In this document: positions 1 through 9,848 of the stretch, piece by piece
How positions within the stretch are numbered: position 1 is the stretch's first letter
Layout of the letters: every line of letters begins with the position of its first letter
Source of the DNA: Sphingomicrobium astaxanthinifaciens
GTDB taxonomy: Bacteria > Pseudomonadota > Alphaproteobacteria > Sphingomonadales > Sphingomonadaceae
DNA length: 64,000 nucleotides
Direction of reading: 5' to 3'
Assembly: GCF_022865105.1 (NCBI RefSeq)
Contig: NZ_JAKNYM010000002.1
Location: 1 to 64,000 of the forward strand
Program-made: the position numbers and the translations under genes
Notes under the pieces: model-generated
What the model saw: only the letters and a program-made list of their open reading frames with translations
The model's database searches: none
What the model was told of the DNA's origin: nothing

Positions 1-77
1 CCGCCGCGCCAAGCGTGGCATCGCTGGTCTGCAGCCCGTCGAGCGCAGGCGCCTCGGGGTTGGCCTCGACCACCGGC
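1..77. repeat. 77-bp direct repeat, copy A (within giant adhesin)
   Basis: Bases 1-77 are identical to 1603-1679. The offset is 1602 bp, exactly 534 codons, so the reading frame is kept. The copy may extend further left, outside the window. It encodes the start of a DUF5801-like unit (EANPEAPALDGLQTSDAT on the minus strand). Confidence 0.9.
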
Positions 78-3000
78 GTATCGTCGTCGACGGTGATCTC
101 GAACGCCCCGTCTGCGGCGACGACGCTGTCGCCGTCGGCGTCGGAGGCCACGATCGCGCTCGACAGGTCGAGGACGAGGTCGTTCTCGGTGTCGTCGCCC
201 GCCTCGCCGTCGAGCGAGGGATGGTCGATCGGCCCGAGCAGCGTGAAGGTGTAGTCGCCGTCGCTGTCGACCTGCAGCGTGAAGATGCGCGCCGACAGGT
301 CGTCGGGGTTGCCGCCGGTATAGGCCACCAGCGTGTCGCCCTGGACCGCATAGTTGACCGTCGCCCCGCCCGAGGTGAGCGCGGGCAGCCCCGAGGTCAC
401 CGCGTTGATGCCGTAGCTCGCCGGGGTATCGGTGCCGGTGTCGAACAGCGAGGCGACGCTGCCGACCACCTGCGTGATCTCGCCCGCGACGTCGTCGGGT
501 CCGCCCGCGATCCCGTCGTCGAGCCCGTCCTCATCGACCGTGCGGCTGATCGTCGCATCGCTGACCGAGGGACCATCGTCCTCGATCACGAACACGCCGC
601 CCGACAGGTCGAGCACGGCGGGAACGTCGTTGGTGTCGTCGTCGCCATCGGTGATGGTCGCCTCGACCCCGAGCGTGCCCGGCGCCAGCTCGAGCGCCAC
701 CGCGTCGTCATTGTCGCCGCTGTTGTCGTGCCAGACATTCTGGCTCTGGCTGAAGGTCACCACGCCGGTCTCGTCGTCCACCGCGATGGTGAAATAGCTG
801 TTGTCGTCGGTGACCAGGTCGATGCTCGCCGCGGTCGAACCGACCACGACCCCGTCGACGAGATAGAGCTGGATCGCCTCGCCCTTGCCGCCCCCGGCGG
901 CCAGCGCGAAGAGCCCCGAATCCACCCCGACATCGCCGCCCACCAGCACCATCTTGTAGCTGACGGTGTTGGGCAGGTCGTTCGACAGGTCGGCCGCGCC
1001 GACCGTGAAGAAGCCCGACACGTCGACCGTCTCGCTGGCATCGCCCGGGCCCGCATTGGGACCGTCGAGGTCGTCGCCCTCGGGGCGCGTCTCGTCGAGC
1101 GCGACGGTGAAGTCGTCGCCCACCTGCTCGACCGAGATCGAAGGCTCGTCATCGGCGAAGCTGATGTCGCCGGTGATGTCGATGGTGTGGCTGTCGCTGT
1201 CGTCGTCCTCGTCGGTCGCGGTCGCGGTCAGCGTGATGACGTTGCTGCCGAGGATCCCCTCGGGCACGTCGCTCTCGTTGGCCGGGATCGCCTCGCCGTC
1301 ATAATGCTCGACCGCGCGGTTCTGCGTGAGCGTCACCACCCCGCTGCCGTCGACCGACAGCGTGAAGGCGACATATTCGGTGCCGTCGAACTCGAAATAG
1401 CCTTCGACCAGCCCGGTCACCGCGTCATAACGCAGGTCGATCGCGACCCCGAATTCGGTGTCGACCAGCCCGGTGCTGTCGGTATCGGGGTTGTAGTTCA
1501 CCCCGAGCGTGTAGACGAGCGCGCTCGCGGCATTGCCGTCCTGCGGCCCGTCGGCGCCGAAGCCGACCGAGAACTGGCCCGAATAGTCCTGGCTGTCCTC
1601 GCCCGCCGCGCCAAGCGTGGCATCGCTGGTCTGCAGCCCGTCGAGCGCAGGCGCCTCGGGGTTGGCCTCGACCACCGGCTTGTCGTCCTCGATGAAGACG
1701 GTGAAGCTGGTGTCGAGATCGTTCGACGGCGTGCCGTCGGTGACCTTCAGCGGCACCGTGAACGAGACCTCGCTCTCGATATTGCCGTCGCCGTCGAAGG
1801 CGGCGTCGCCGCCATTGTGATAGACCGGCTTGTGCAGCGTGACCGTGTAGCTGTCGTCGGCGCTGGTGGTGTCGTCATTATAGTTGATCGCCACCGTGAT
1901 CGCCGGGTCGGTCGGATCGCCGGTATGACCGATCAGCAATTCGGGATCGCTGGTATCCCAGATGATCGCGGTGCCATCAGCGGTGTAGAGCGTCTCCGTC
2001 GGCGCGCCGAGCACATAGTCGAGCGTGGCATCGTCGGGATCGGAGAAGTCGAGATCCCCGGTGAAGCTCGGCAGGTCGGTGTCGTCGCCCGCCGGGTCGT
2101 CGTCGGCGATGCCGTCCTCGAGCCCTTCCTCGGAGACGACCGCGTTGCCGACCTCGCCGACCGGCCCGTCGTCGACCCCGTTGATGGTGATCGTCAGCGT
2201 CGCGACGTCGGTGTCGTCGTCGGCGTCGGAGAGCGTGTAGGTGAAGACCTCTGACAGGGTCTCGCCGTCGTTGAGCGCGATGACATCCCCATAATCGGGA
2301 TCGGTCGGATCGAGCGTGTAGGTATAGGTCCCGTCGGCGTTGATCGTCAGGGTGCCATATTTGCCCTGCACCTCGAGCGACCCGTCGGCCGACCCGAAGT
2401 CGCGGCTGTCGGTGTCGCCCTCGAAGCCGACGATCTGGATGATCTCGTTGGGCACGTCCTCGCTGACATCGTCGGCCCCACCGTCGCCATTGGCCTCGGC
2501 ATCGGTGATGACGTTGCCGGTCGCCGACAGCTGTCCCTCGGTGTCGGTCACCTCGTCGGTGTCGGCCACCGCCTCGACGCCGTCGTCGCCGAAGACGATC
2601 CGGCTGCCCAGGTCGAGGTCGGCGGTATCGGTGTCACGATCCTCGTCGGACACGGTCGCGCGCAGCGTCAGCGCGCCTTCGGCGATCGCCTCGGGCGCAT
2701 CGCTCTCGTTGCCGAACTCGTCGAAGTGCAGGACCGCGCGCAGCTGGGTCACGGTGACGGTGCCGTCGTCGCTCGCCGAGACGGTGAAGACGTCGACCTC
2801 GTCGCTGCCGACCATGACATAGCCGTGGACCACGCCCAGCTCGTCGACGCGCAGCTGCACCTCCTGGCCGGTGGCGGTGTCGAAGATGCCGGTCGCGATG
2901 CCGGTATCGACGATGAGCTCGTAGCTCGTCGCGGCTTCCTCGCTGCCGCCGAAGAAGCCGTCGCCGCCCGCGAAGAATTCGAACGCCCCGGCATAGTTCT

Positions 3001-6000
3001 GACTGTCGGTGCCGGTCGGCACGTCGGCATCGCTGGTCGACAGTTCGATGGCCAGCTCGGCGTCGAAGTCCTCGTTCGCGCTCGCCGCCGGGCTGTCGTC
3101 CTCGACCTCGACCGCGAAGCTGGTTTCGAGCGTGCCGCCGTTGCCGTCGTCGACGGTGAGCGGCACGGTGATGTCGAATTCGCTCTCGATATCGCCGTCG
3201 CCCGCGCCCAGCGTGCCGTGGAACAGCGGCTGGAGCAGGACGACGTCATAGCCGTCGTCGCTCGGGTCGCTGGCATCGGCGCCATAGTCGATGGTGATGG
3301 TGATCACGGCGGGACCGCCCTCGCCGGCGCGCCCGACGAGCTGCTCGGGATCGCTCGTATCCCAGACGATCTCGGTGCCGTCGGCGGTGTAGAGCGGCTG
3401 GTAGCCCTCGACCGCCGAGGGATCGCCCAGCGCATAGCTGAGGACATCGCCGGTATCGCCGTCGGCAAAGCCGAAGCTGCCGCTGGCGGTCGCGCTGTTG
3501 CTGTCGTCGCCCGCGGGGTCGCTGTCGGGCAGCGCGTTCTCGAGCCCCTCCTCGGACACCACCGCGCCGCCCGCCTGCCCGGTCGGCGGCTGGTTCGACC
3601 CGTTGATCGTCACGGTCAGCGTGGCGGTCGCCACGTCGCCGTCGGCATCGCGCAGGTAATAGGTGAAGGTCTCCTCGAGGGTGGCCCCGACCCCGAGCGC
3701 GAGGACCGCGTCATAATTGGCGCCCTCGGTGTCGATCACATAGGTGTAGCTGCCGTCGGCGTTGATGGTCAGCGTGCCATATTGGCCCTCGACCTCCATC
3801 GCGGCGCCGGCGTCGCTGTCGCCGCCGAAACCGTCGACCTGCGCGACCACCGCGCCGTCGGCCCCGACCTGGTCGGCGCCCGGCGCGTCGCTGATGACAT
3901 TGCCCGTGGCGCTGCGGCCGCCGTCGCTGTCGCTCACCTCGGTCGCATCGTCGTTGGCGGTCGGCACGTCGTCGCGCAGCGAGACGACGAAGCTGCCCGT
4001 CGCGCTGTCGCCATCGTCGGCATCGGTCACGACGAAGCCGATCGCGGGCAGGCTGAAGACGTCCTCGATGTCGGGGTCGCCCTCGGCGTCGCTCTGGTCG
4101 GGATGGTCGAGCGGCCCGGCCAGCTCGACGCTGTAATTGTAGGTGACCTCGTTGGTCGCCGCGTTCACGTCGGCGCTGTCGAGGCTGATGGTGAGGAGCG
4201 GTTCGCTCGCGCCCGCCACGGTGCCGGTGATGCTGTGGCCGTCCGCGCTCAGCGCGAACACCACCGCGAGCCCGCCCGAGGTCAGCCCGGCGGCGTTGAG
4301 CGCCTCGACCGTCGCCGCGGTGAAGGCGAAGCTCGCCATCGCGTCGGCCTCGCTCGGCGTATCCTGGTCGTCGCCGAAATCGACGGTGACGCTGCCGCTG
4401 AGGCTGGCCGCGCCGTCGGTCTCGATCGGCTGCGGTGCCACCTGCCCGTCATCGGCATTGGCGCCCGCCAGCGCGTCCTCGTCGGCCGACAGGTCGGCGG
4501 TCGGCCCGACCTGCGGGGTGCTGTCGGGCTCGAGCGCGATGGTCACCGTCGCGACCGCGGCATCGCCGTCGCCATCGACGATCCGATAGTCGAAGCTGAT
4601 CTCGCCCTGTTCGCCCGGCGCGGGGGTGTATCGGAACTGCCCGCCGCCGAGATATTCGAGCGTGCCCTCGCCGGTCAGCGTGCCTTCGACCAGCTCGATC
4701 CCGCTCGCGACTTCGCCCTCGCCCTCGGCGACCGGGTCGCTGTTCGACAGGTCGACCCCGTCGGCGCCCGCGGTGTCGTTGGCGAAGACGTCGATCAGGA
4801 CGGGCTCGCCCTCGTCGAGCTGGTTGACGGGATCATCAACCGCGCTCGGCACGTCGTCGACGATCTGGATGACCAGCGTGCCCTCGACGACGTCATCGTC
4901 GTTGGGGTCGTTGGGATCGTCGGGATCGGTGACGGTGATCGTGAAGACGTCGGTGGTGTCGTCGCCGTCGGTGTTGGTCAGCAGTTCGTAGGTATAGCTG
5001 AGCTGCCCCGCGACCGTATGGTCCACGGTGAGCACGCCGAGCTCGGTCTCGACCACGGTGATCTCGCCGACCGGGATCGGCACGCCGTTGATCTCGATCC
5101 CGCCGCTGATCGCGATCAGCGAGGGCGAATCGCCGTCGAGATAGACGATCACGCCGCTGGTCTTCTCGCCGTCGCCCGCGGCCGCCGAGCCGGGGCTGCC
5201 CCCCGCGCCGTCTTCGATGCCCGACTCGAACACGCGCGTGCCCTCGTCGCCGAGCCCCGGACCGTCACCGTCGGGGTCGGGCTGCGGCACGTCGACGTCG
5301 GGTTCCTCGTCGGGGATGACGATCGAGAGCGTGGCGGTCGATTCGCTGCCGTCGTCGTCGATGATGACGTAGGTGAAGGTGTCGGTCTTGCCGCCGGGGC
5401 CGCCCTCGAAGCGTTCGTAGCTCCAGGCGCCATTGGCCTCGACCGTCAGCGTGCCCCACTCGCCCTCGACGACATAGTCGGTGCCGCTGTGGAAGACGAG
5501 CGAACCGTCGTCGATCACGCCCCACGTCTCGATGCCGTCGGCCCCGGGGATGTCGGCGCTCGCCGATCCCCCGTCCGACCCCTCGCCCGTGAACACGTCG
5601 CCCGAGGCGCTGTCCTGGCCGAGGCCGAGCGTGACGACATCGTCGACCGCGGTCGGCGAATCGTCGAGGATGTTGACGGTCAACGTCGCGGTGTCGCTGT
5701 CCCCATCGGGGTCGGTGACCACCACGGTGAAGACGTCGCTGACGCCGTTGTCCGTATTGTCCGACAGCGTGTAGCTGAAGCTGACGGTGCCATCGCCGAT
5801 CGCGGTGATGGTGAGGATCCCATATTGCCCCGCGATCTGCTGGCCAACCCCGGTCACCACCGTGCCGTTGATCGTCAGCCCGCCATCCTCGATCAGCGTG
5901 CCCCGACTGTCGGGCGAGGAGAAGATGATGGTCCCGGTCGTGGTCTCGCTGTCGGTCGCCGCGGCCGAACCCTCGGGTTCGCCCGCGTCGCGCAGCGTGC

Positions 6001-6547
6001 CGTCGCCCGCGGGCAGCCCGTCCTCGGCCACCTGCGTGACCGCGTCGGGCACCGCGAAGGGCTCCTCGGGGGTGTCGATGTTCACCTCGGGGAGATTGTC
6101 CTCGATCACCCCGACCTCGCGGAATTCGGGCGGGGTGTAGAAGAGCGCGGTCGGCGGCAGCAGGTCGCCCAGGCCGATCCCCGGCCCGAGGTCGGGCACC
6201 GGGATGCCGAAGTTGCCCCCGCTCGAGGGGGTGTCGCCCGCGGCGGGCTGGGGCTCTTCACCGATCAGCAGCGCGGCGAGGGTGGTGGGGGGAACCTCGA
6301 TACCGCCGATGATGAGCTTGGGCACGAACACCGCGCCGCCGGCAATGATCATGACGCTGCCGTCGGGCAGCTCGACCACGAGGTCGCGCCCGACGACGGT
6401 GACGTCATCGAGCTCGACGCCCGCAGGCAGGATGACCGAGCCGCCGGGCCCGGGAGCCACGCGCACCGCGTTCTCGGGCAGCTGCGGCTGCTGTTCGCTG
6501 TCGGCGCCCAGCGCCGCCTGGGTCATCGAAAGATCATCCTGTCGCAT
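1..6547 (-). CDS. Giant VCBS/DUF5801-type repetitive adhesin, N-terminal 2182 codons (partial)
   Basis: The minus-strand frame from ATG at 6547 is open to the left edge, so the C-terminus is outside the window. The start is preceded by an AAGGTGGG ribosome site. The N-terminal 100 residues (VGRDLVVELPDGSVMII, then VFVPKLIIGG) resemble the cytoplasm-proximal modules of large type I secreted proteins. The rest is extremely Asp/Thr/Gly/Val-rich and beta-strand repetitive: VCBS-like units with GTLTINADGSYTY near residues 930 and 1400, and DUF5801-like units beginning EANPEAPALDG near 1625 and 2157. No Cys-rich or hydrophobic signal peptide is seen, as expected for type I secretion. Likely a calcium-binding surface or biofilm adhesin; the secretion signal and any RTX repeats would be in the missing part. 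Confidence 0.85.
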   Translation of the reverse strand, partial: MRQDDLSMTQAALGADSEQQPQLPENAVRVAPGPGGSVILPAGVELDDVTVVGRDLVVELPDGSVMIIAGGAVFVPKLIIGGIEVPPTTLAALLIGEEPQPAAGDTPSSGGNFGIPVPDLGPGIGLGDLLPPTALFYTPPEFREVGVIEDNLPEVNIDTPEEPFAVPDAVTQVAEDGLPAGDGTLRDAGEPEGSAAATDSETTTGTIIFSSPDSRGTLIEDGGLTINGTVVTGVGQQIAGQYGILTITAIGDGTVSFSYTLSDNTDNGVSDVFTVVVTDPDGDSDTATLTVNILDDSPTAVDDVVTLGLGQDSASGDVFTGEGSDGGSASADIPGADGIETWGVIDDGSLVFHSGTDYVVEGEWGTLTVEANGAWSYERFEGGPGGKTDTFTYVIIDDDGSESTATLSIVIPDEEPDVDVPQPDPDGDGPGLGDEGTRVFESGIEDGAGGSPGSAAAGDGEKTSGVIVYLDGDSPSLIAISGGIEINGVPIPVGEITVVETELGVLTVDHTVAGQLSYTYELLTNTDGDDTTDVFTITVTDPDDPNDPNDDDVVEGTLVIQIVDDVPSAVDDPVNQLDEGEPVLIDVFANDTAGADGVDLSNSDPVAEGEGEVASGIELVEGTLTGEGTLEYLGGGQFRYTPAPGEQGEISFDYRIVDGDGDAAVATVTIALEPDSTPQVGPTADLSADEDALAGANADDGQVAPQPIETDGAASLSGSVTVDFGDDQDTPSEADAMASFAFTAATVEALNAAGLTSGGLAVVFALSADGHSITGTVAGASEPLLTISLDSADVNAATNEVTYNYSVELAGPLDHPDQSDAEGDPDIEDVFSLPAIGFVVTDADDGDSATGSFVVSLRDDVPTANDDATEVSDSDGGRSATGNVISDAPGADQVGADGAVVAQVDGFGGDSDAGAAMEVEGQYGTLTINADGSYTYVIDTEGANYDAVLALGVGATLEETFTYYLRDADGDVATATLTVTINGSNQPPTGQAGGAVVSEEGLENALPDSDPAGDDSNSATASGSFGFADGDTGDVLSYALGDPSAVEGYQPLYTADGTEIVWDTSDPEQLVGRAGEGGPAVITITIDYGADASDPSDDGYDVVLLQPLFHGTLGAGDGDIESEFDITVPLTVDDGNGGTLETSFAVEVEDDSPAASANEDFDAELAIELSTSDADVPTGTDSQNYAGAFEFFAGGDGFFGGSEEAATSYELIVDTGIATGIFDTATGQEVQLRVDELGVVHGYVMVGSDEVDVFTVSASDDGTVTVTQLRAVLHFDEFGNESDAPEAIAEGALTLRATVSDEDRDTDTADLDLGSRIVFGDDGVEAVADTDEVTDTEGQLSATGNVITDAEANGDGGADDVSEDVPNEIIQIVGFEGDTDSRDFGSADGSLEVQGKYGTLTINADGTYTYTLDPTDPDYGDVIALNDGETLSEVFTYTLSDADDDTDVATLTITINGVDDGPVGEVGNAVVSEEGLEDGIADDDPAGDDTDLPSFTGDLDFSDPDDATLDYVLGAPTETLYTADGTAIIWDTSDPELLIGHTGDPTDPAITVAINYNDDTTSADDSYTVTLHKPVYHNGGDAAFDGDGNIESEVSFTVPLKVTDGTPSNDLDTSFTVFIEDDKPVVEANPEAPALDGLQTSDATLGAAGEDSQDYSGQFSVGFGADGPQDGNAASALVYTLGVNYNPDTDSTGLVDTEFGVAIDLRYDAVTGLVEGYFEFDGTEYVAFTLSVDGSGVVTLTQNRAVEHYDGEAIPANESDVPEGILGSNVITLTATATDEDDDSDSHTIDITGDISFADDEPSISVEQVGDDFTVALDETRPEGDDLDGPNAGPGDASETVDVSGFFTVGAADLSNDLPNTVSYKMVLVGGDVGVDSGLFALAAGGGKGEAIQLYLVDGVVVGSTAASIDLVTDDNSYFTIAVDDETGVVTFSQSQNVWHDNSGDNDDAVALELAPGTLGVEATITDGDDDTNDVPAVLDLSGGVFVIEDDGPSVSDATISRTVDEDGLDDGIAGGPDDVAGEITQVVGSVASLFDTGTDTPASYGINAVTSGLPALTSGGATVNYAVQGDTLVAYTGGNPDDLSARIFTLQVDSDGDYTFTLLGPIDHPSLDGEAGDDTENDLVLDLSSAIVASDADGDSVVAADGAFEITVDDDTPVVEANPEAPALDGLQTSDATLGAA
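1603..1679. repeat. 77-bp direct repeat, copy B (within giant adhesin)
   Basis: Identical to 1-77. After the shared block the sequences diverge at the right (ggcttg versus ggcgta), so the two repeat units are conserved only in this stretch. Such nucleotide-identical blocks point to recent unit duplication or gene conversion within the adhesin. Confidence 0.9.
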
Positions 6548-6765
6548 TTCGTCCCACCTTCATGCCGTTGCGAGCGGTTGGTCGGACCGCCCCCTGTTGA
6601 TCGGTGGATGCTGGCGTCGCCGTTGAACGGAATTGGTTAACGCACCGACAGCCCACCGCTTCAGATGCCGAAGGAAATCATCATTCGCGAAGCAAAAGCA
6701 AGTCTAGCCCATGCATCGGTGATTCGACTTGGGTCGAACGATGCGAGTAATCGTGAACTCCTACT

Positions 6766-6785
6766 GTTAACCTTCTACGGTTAAC
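6766..6785. promoter_or_regulatory. Inverted repeat GTTAACC-N6-GGTTAAC, candidate operator
   Basis: Perfect 7-bp arms separated by 6 nt, about 220 bp upstream of the adhesin start. The spacing and symmetry are those of a dimeric repressor or activator site; the cognate factor is unknown. Confidence 0.4.
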
Positions 6786-6843
6786 TCGCGACGGAATTTG
6801 CATCCTACTACCTGCCGGCTCGACGGGTCTTCGCCAAATTCAA

Positions 6844-6867
6844 GTCGACCATATATTTTAGGTCGAC
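6844..6867. promoter_or_regulatory. Inverted repeat GTCGACC-N10-GGTCGAC, candidate operator
   Basis: Perfect 7-bp arms around an all-A/T 10-nt spacer (atatatttta), about 300 bp upstream of the adhesin start. The A/T spacer could itself hold a -10-like element. Function is inferred only from symmetry and position. Confidence 0.4.
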
Positions 6868-7119
6868 CGTTTCTAATGAAATCATGACCACGACTTGTAA
6901 AATTGATGCAGGTCAAGCTTTTTAAGTGATGGTAAATCGCTCATTATCCATTTTCATATAATCCGCGGTTAAATTTGGACTTGGAACCACAACCGCGCAT
7001 CGACCGCGATTTTCTTCGCCAGCCGCGTCCCGAAACGACACAAGGGGGTCGCGCGGCGGGTCGGCTGGCCGACACCGGCGCGACTCGTCACGCCGCCGCA
7101 ACCACCGAGTCGCGGCGCC

Positions 7120-8577
7120 TCAGCGCGCGAGCGCGTGGTCGAGCGCGGCGTGCCAGCGGTCGAGTCGCGCGGCGCGCGCGTCGGGCGCCATCGCCGGGGT
7201 GAAGCGGTCGCGCCGCGGCTGCATCGCGCAGGCCTCCTCGAGCGAGGCGAAGCGCCCCGCCCCCACCGCCGCGAGCATGGCCGCGCCGCGCGCGGTGCTC
7301 TCGATGTTCGCGGGGCGCTCGACCCCGATCGCGAGGATGTCGGCGAGGTCCTGCGCGAACCAGTCGTTGCGCGCCATCCCGCCGTCGATCCGCAGGCTGG
7401 TCCACGCCGCCCCGTCGGCGGCAAAGGCGCGCCCCAGGTCGTGCGCGCTCATCGTCACCGCCTCGAGCGCGGCGCGCACCAGGTGCGCGCGCCCGACCCC
7501 GAAGGTCAGGCCGTGGATTGAGCCCGTCAGGTCGGCCCGCCAGTGCGGGGCGCCGAGCCCGGTGAAAGCGGGGATGATCGTCACCCCGCCGCTGTCCTCG
7601 ACGCTGCGCGCGAGCGCTTCGGTCTCCTCGGCATGCTCGACCAGCCCGGCCATGTCGCGCAGCCACTTGACGAGGCTGCCGGCGACGAACACCGCGCCCT
7701 CGAGCGCATAGGCGGCGCTGGTCCCGTCGTGGCTCAGCAGGGTCGAGAGCAGCCGGTGCCGCGAGCGCGCGGGGGTCGCCCCGGTCGGCGCCAGCGCGAA
7801 CAGCCCGGTGCCGAAGGTCGCCTTGGCGCGCCCCGGCGCGAGGCAGGCCTGCCCGATCGTCGCCGCCTGCTGGTCGCCCGCCGACCCGGTCACCGCGATC
7901 GCCCCGCCGAACAGGTCGGTCGTGCCGAGCTCGCCGGCGGTCGGCACGATCTCGGGGAGGGCTTCGCGCGGCACCCCGAAGAGGTCGCACAGCCCGGCAT
8001 CCCAGGCCACCTTCTCGAGATCCATCAGCAGCGTCCGGCTGGCGTTGCTGGCATCGCTGGCGTGGCGCCCGGTGAGCTTGAACAGGAGCCAGGCGTCGAC
8101 CGTCCCGAGCGCGAGCCGCCCGGCCGCGGCGGCCTCGCGCACCGCCGCGTGGTGGTCGAGCAGCCAGCGCATCTTGGTGGCGCTGAAATAGGGATCGAGG
8201 AGCAGCCCGGTCTGCGCCTGGAGTGCTGGCTCGTGCCCCGCTTCGCGCAGCGCGTCACAGGCCGCGGCGGTGCGCCGGTCCTGCCAGACGATCGCGGGCG
8301 CGAGCGGCGCGCCGCTGGTGCGGTCCCACGCCACGACGGTCTCGCGCTGGTTGGCGATCCCGATGGCGCCGACCTTCCCGGGCCCGCCCGCGGCCGCGAC
8401 CGCGGCGGCCATGACCTGCCGGCTGCGGTCCCAGATCAGCTTGGGGTCCTGCTCGACCCAGCCCGGCTGCGGGTAGGTTGCGGGCAGGTCGGCCTGCGCG
8501 ACATGCGCGATTGCGCCGTCGTCGGCGAACAGCAATGCACGGGTCGAGCTCGTGCCTTCGTCGAGAACGAGGATCAT
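7120..8577 (-). CDS. glpK: Glycerol kinase
   Basis: Phosphorylates glycerol to glycerol-3-phosphate in the cytoplasm. The 485-aa product has the FGGY-kinase layout: an N-terminal phosphate loop (DEGTSSTRALLF), GWVEQDPKLIW, the glycerol-contact motif NQRETVVAWD and GSAGDQQAA with the catalytic-site Asp. A C-terminal ATPase lobe contains GGMARNDWFAQDLADI. Length is close to the usual 495-505. No glpF or glpD lies beside it; the next gene upstream is the divergent exporter permease, with 133 bp between starts. Other FGGY sugar kinases are less likely because of the glycerol-specific Arg-Glu pair. Confidence 0.9.
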   Translation of the reverse strand: MILVLDEGTSSTRALLFADDGAIAHVAQADLPATYPQPGWVEQDPKLIWDRSRQVMAAAVAAAGGPGKVGAIGIANQRETVVAWDRTSGAPLAPAIVWQDRRTAAACDALREAGHEPALQAQTGLLLDPYFSATKMRWLLDHHAAVREAAAAGRLALGTVDAWLLFKLTGRHASDASNASRTLLMDLEKVAWDAGLCDLFGVPREALPEIVPTAGELGTTDLFGGAIAVTGSAGDQQAATIGQACLAPGRAKATFGTGLFALAPTGATPARSRHRLLSTLLSHDGTSAAYALEGAVFVAGSLVKWLRDMAGLVEHAEETEALARSVEDSGGVTIIPAFTGLGAPHWRADLTGSIHGLTFGVGRAHLVRAALEAVTMSAHDLGRAFAADGAAWTSLRIDGGMARNDWFAQDLADILAIGVERPANIESTARGAAMLAAVGAGRFASLEEACAMQPRRDRFTPAMAPDARAARLDRWHAALDHALAR

Positions 8578-8710
8578 CGCGCCAGCCTAGCCGAAATCGG
8601 GCCGATCGGAACCCTCGCCCGCCGGCGCGTGGGGCGGCGCCCTTGCCCGCCCCCCGTGCCGGCGCCTATCCTGCGCCCAGACGACCGGCGGGAAGAAGGC
8701 GCCCACCACG

Positions 8711-9848
8711 ATGATCTGGATCGCGATCCGCATGCTCACGGGCGACCGCCAGAAATTCTTCGGGCTGGTCTTCGGCATCGCCTTCTCCACGCTGCTGATC
8801 ACCCAGCAGCTGAACCATCTTCGTCAACCTCCTCGAGCGCGGCGCGAGCGCGGTCTACGATATCCGGACCAACGACCTGTGGGTAATGGACCCGGTCAGC
8901 CGCACCCCCGATGTCGCCTTCCCGATGCCCGCCACCGCGCTCGACGCGGTGCGCGGCGTCGCGGGGGTGGAGTGGGCGGTGCCGCACCTGCGCTCGGGCG
9001 CGACCATCCGCACCCCCGAGGGCGATCTCGAGGGGGTCACCGTGATCGGGGTCGACGACAGCACGCTGATCGGGCAGCCCGCGCGCATGGTCGCCGGCGA
9101 GCGCGAGCGGCTCGCCGCCCCCGACGCGGTCTTCATCGACGACGTCGGGGCGACCCGGCTCTCCCCCCCCGGCGCGCCCTTCCTCGGCACGCGGCTCGAG
9201 CTCAACGATCGCCGCGCCGTCATTCGCGGGGTCACCGACAACATCCCCACCTTCACCAGCCAGGTTACCCTCACCACCCGCTATTCGAACGCGCTCGGCT
9301 ACGTCCCGGGGCAGCGCAACCGGATGAGCTTCATCCTCGTCAAGGCCGCCGACGGGGTCGAGCGGCTAGCGCTGGCGCGCGCGATCGAGGCGCAGACCGG
9401 GCTGCGCGCGCGTACCCGCGAGCAATTCGCGCGCGACGGCATCGACTTCATCATCGAGAATACCGGCATCCCGCTCAATTTCGGGATCACGGTGGGGCTC
9501 GGCTTCATCGTCGGGGTGGCGATCGTCGGGCTCACCTTCAGCCTGTTCATCCGCGACAATGTCCGGCAGTTCGGCGCGCTCAAGGCGATCGGGGTCCACA
9601 ACGGCAAGATCCGCGCGATGGTCGCCGCGCAGGCGGCGCTGGTCGGGCTGGTCGGCTACGGGCTCGGGCTGCTCGGCGCGGCGCTATTCCTCGAGGCCTT
9701 CGCGGGCGAGCCGACCTTCAAGGGCTTCTACACCCCGTGGCAGGTGCCGGTGATCAGCCTCGTCTCGGTGATGCTGATCCTCGCGCTGACCGGCTGAGTG
9801 GCGTTGCGCGGGGTGCTCCGGACCGAGCCCGCGGCGGTGTTGCGATGA
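8711..9848 (+). pseudogene. DevC-like ABC exporter permease, frameshifted and with late stop
   Basis: Two frames together make one FtsX/MacB-type permease. ATG at 8711 reads MIWIAIRMLTGDRQKFFGLV to ITQQL, then leaves the frame at about 8813. Dropping one A there continues in the frame of 8814 as TIFVNLLERGASAVYD and NDLWVMDP, a typical DevC sequence, through three more membrane segments. That frame meets TGA at 9795-9797. Reading through it gives VALRGVLRTEPAAVLR and a stop at 9846-9848 that overlaps the ATPase start as ATGA, the expected operon join. So one insertion and one nonsense change are present. Either could be a sequencing error, but two lesions plus the truncated adaptor downstream favour decay. 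Confidence 0.75.

Larger units (their letters stand above)
6548..7119. other. AT-rich intergenic region upstream of the adhesin gene
   Basis: This 572-bp gap lies between the end of glpK and the start of the adhesin, both on the minus strand. Roughly 6640-6970 is much richer in A+T than its surroundings, which suits a regulated promoter region. It holds two short perfect inverted repeats at 6766-6785 and 6844-6867. The remaining part near glpK (6980-7119) is GC-rich and shows nothing I can name. No convincing ORF. Confidence 0.6.

Noticed and set aside
1-1679. The 77-bp direct repeat as ends of an insertion sequence
   Set aside because: The DNA between is continuous in-frame adhesin coding sequence with no transposase.
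2726-6640. A 1304-codon plus-strand frame, and another of 677 codons at 221-2254
   Set aside because: Both are antisense shadows of the adhesin gene. Their Arg/Ala/Val/Asp/Gly composition is typical of GC-rich antisense frames, while the minus frame gives clear VCBS and DUF5801 sequence.
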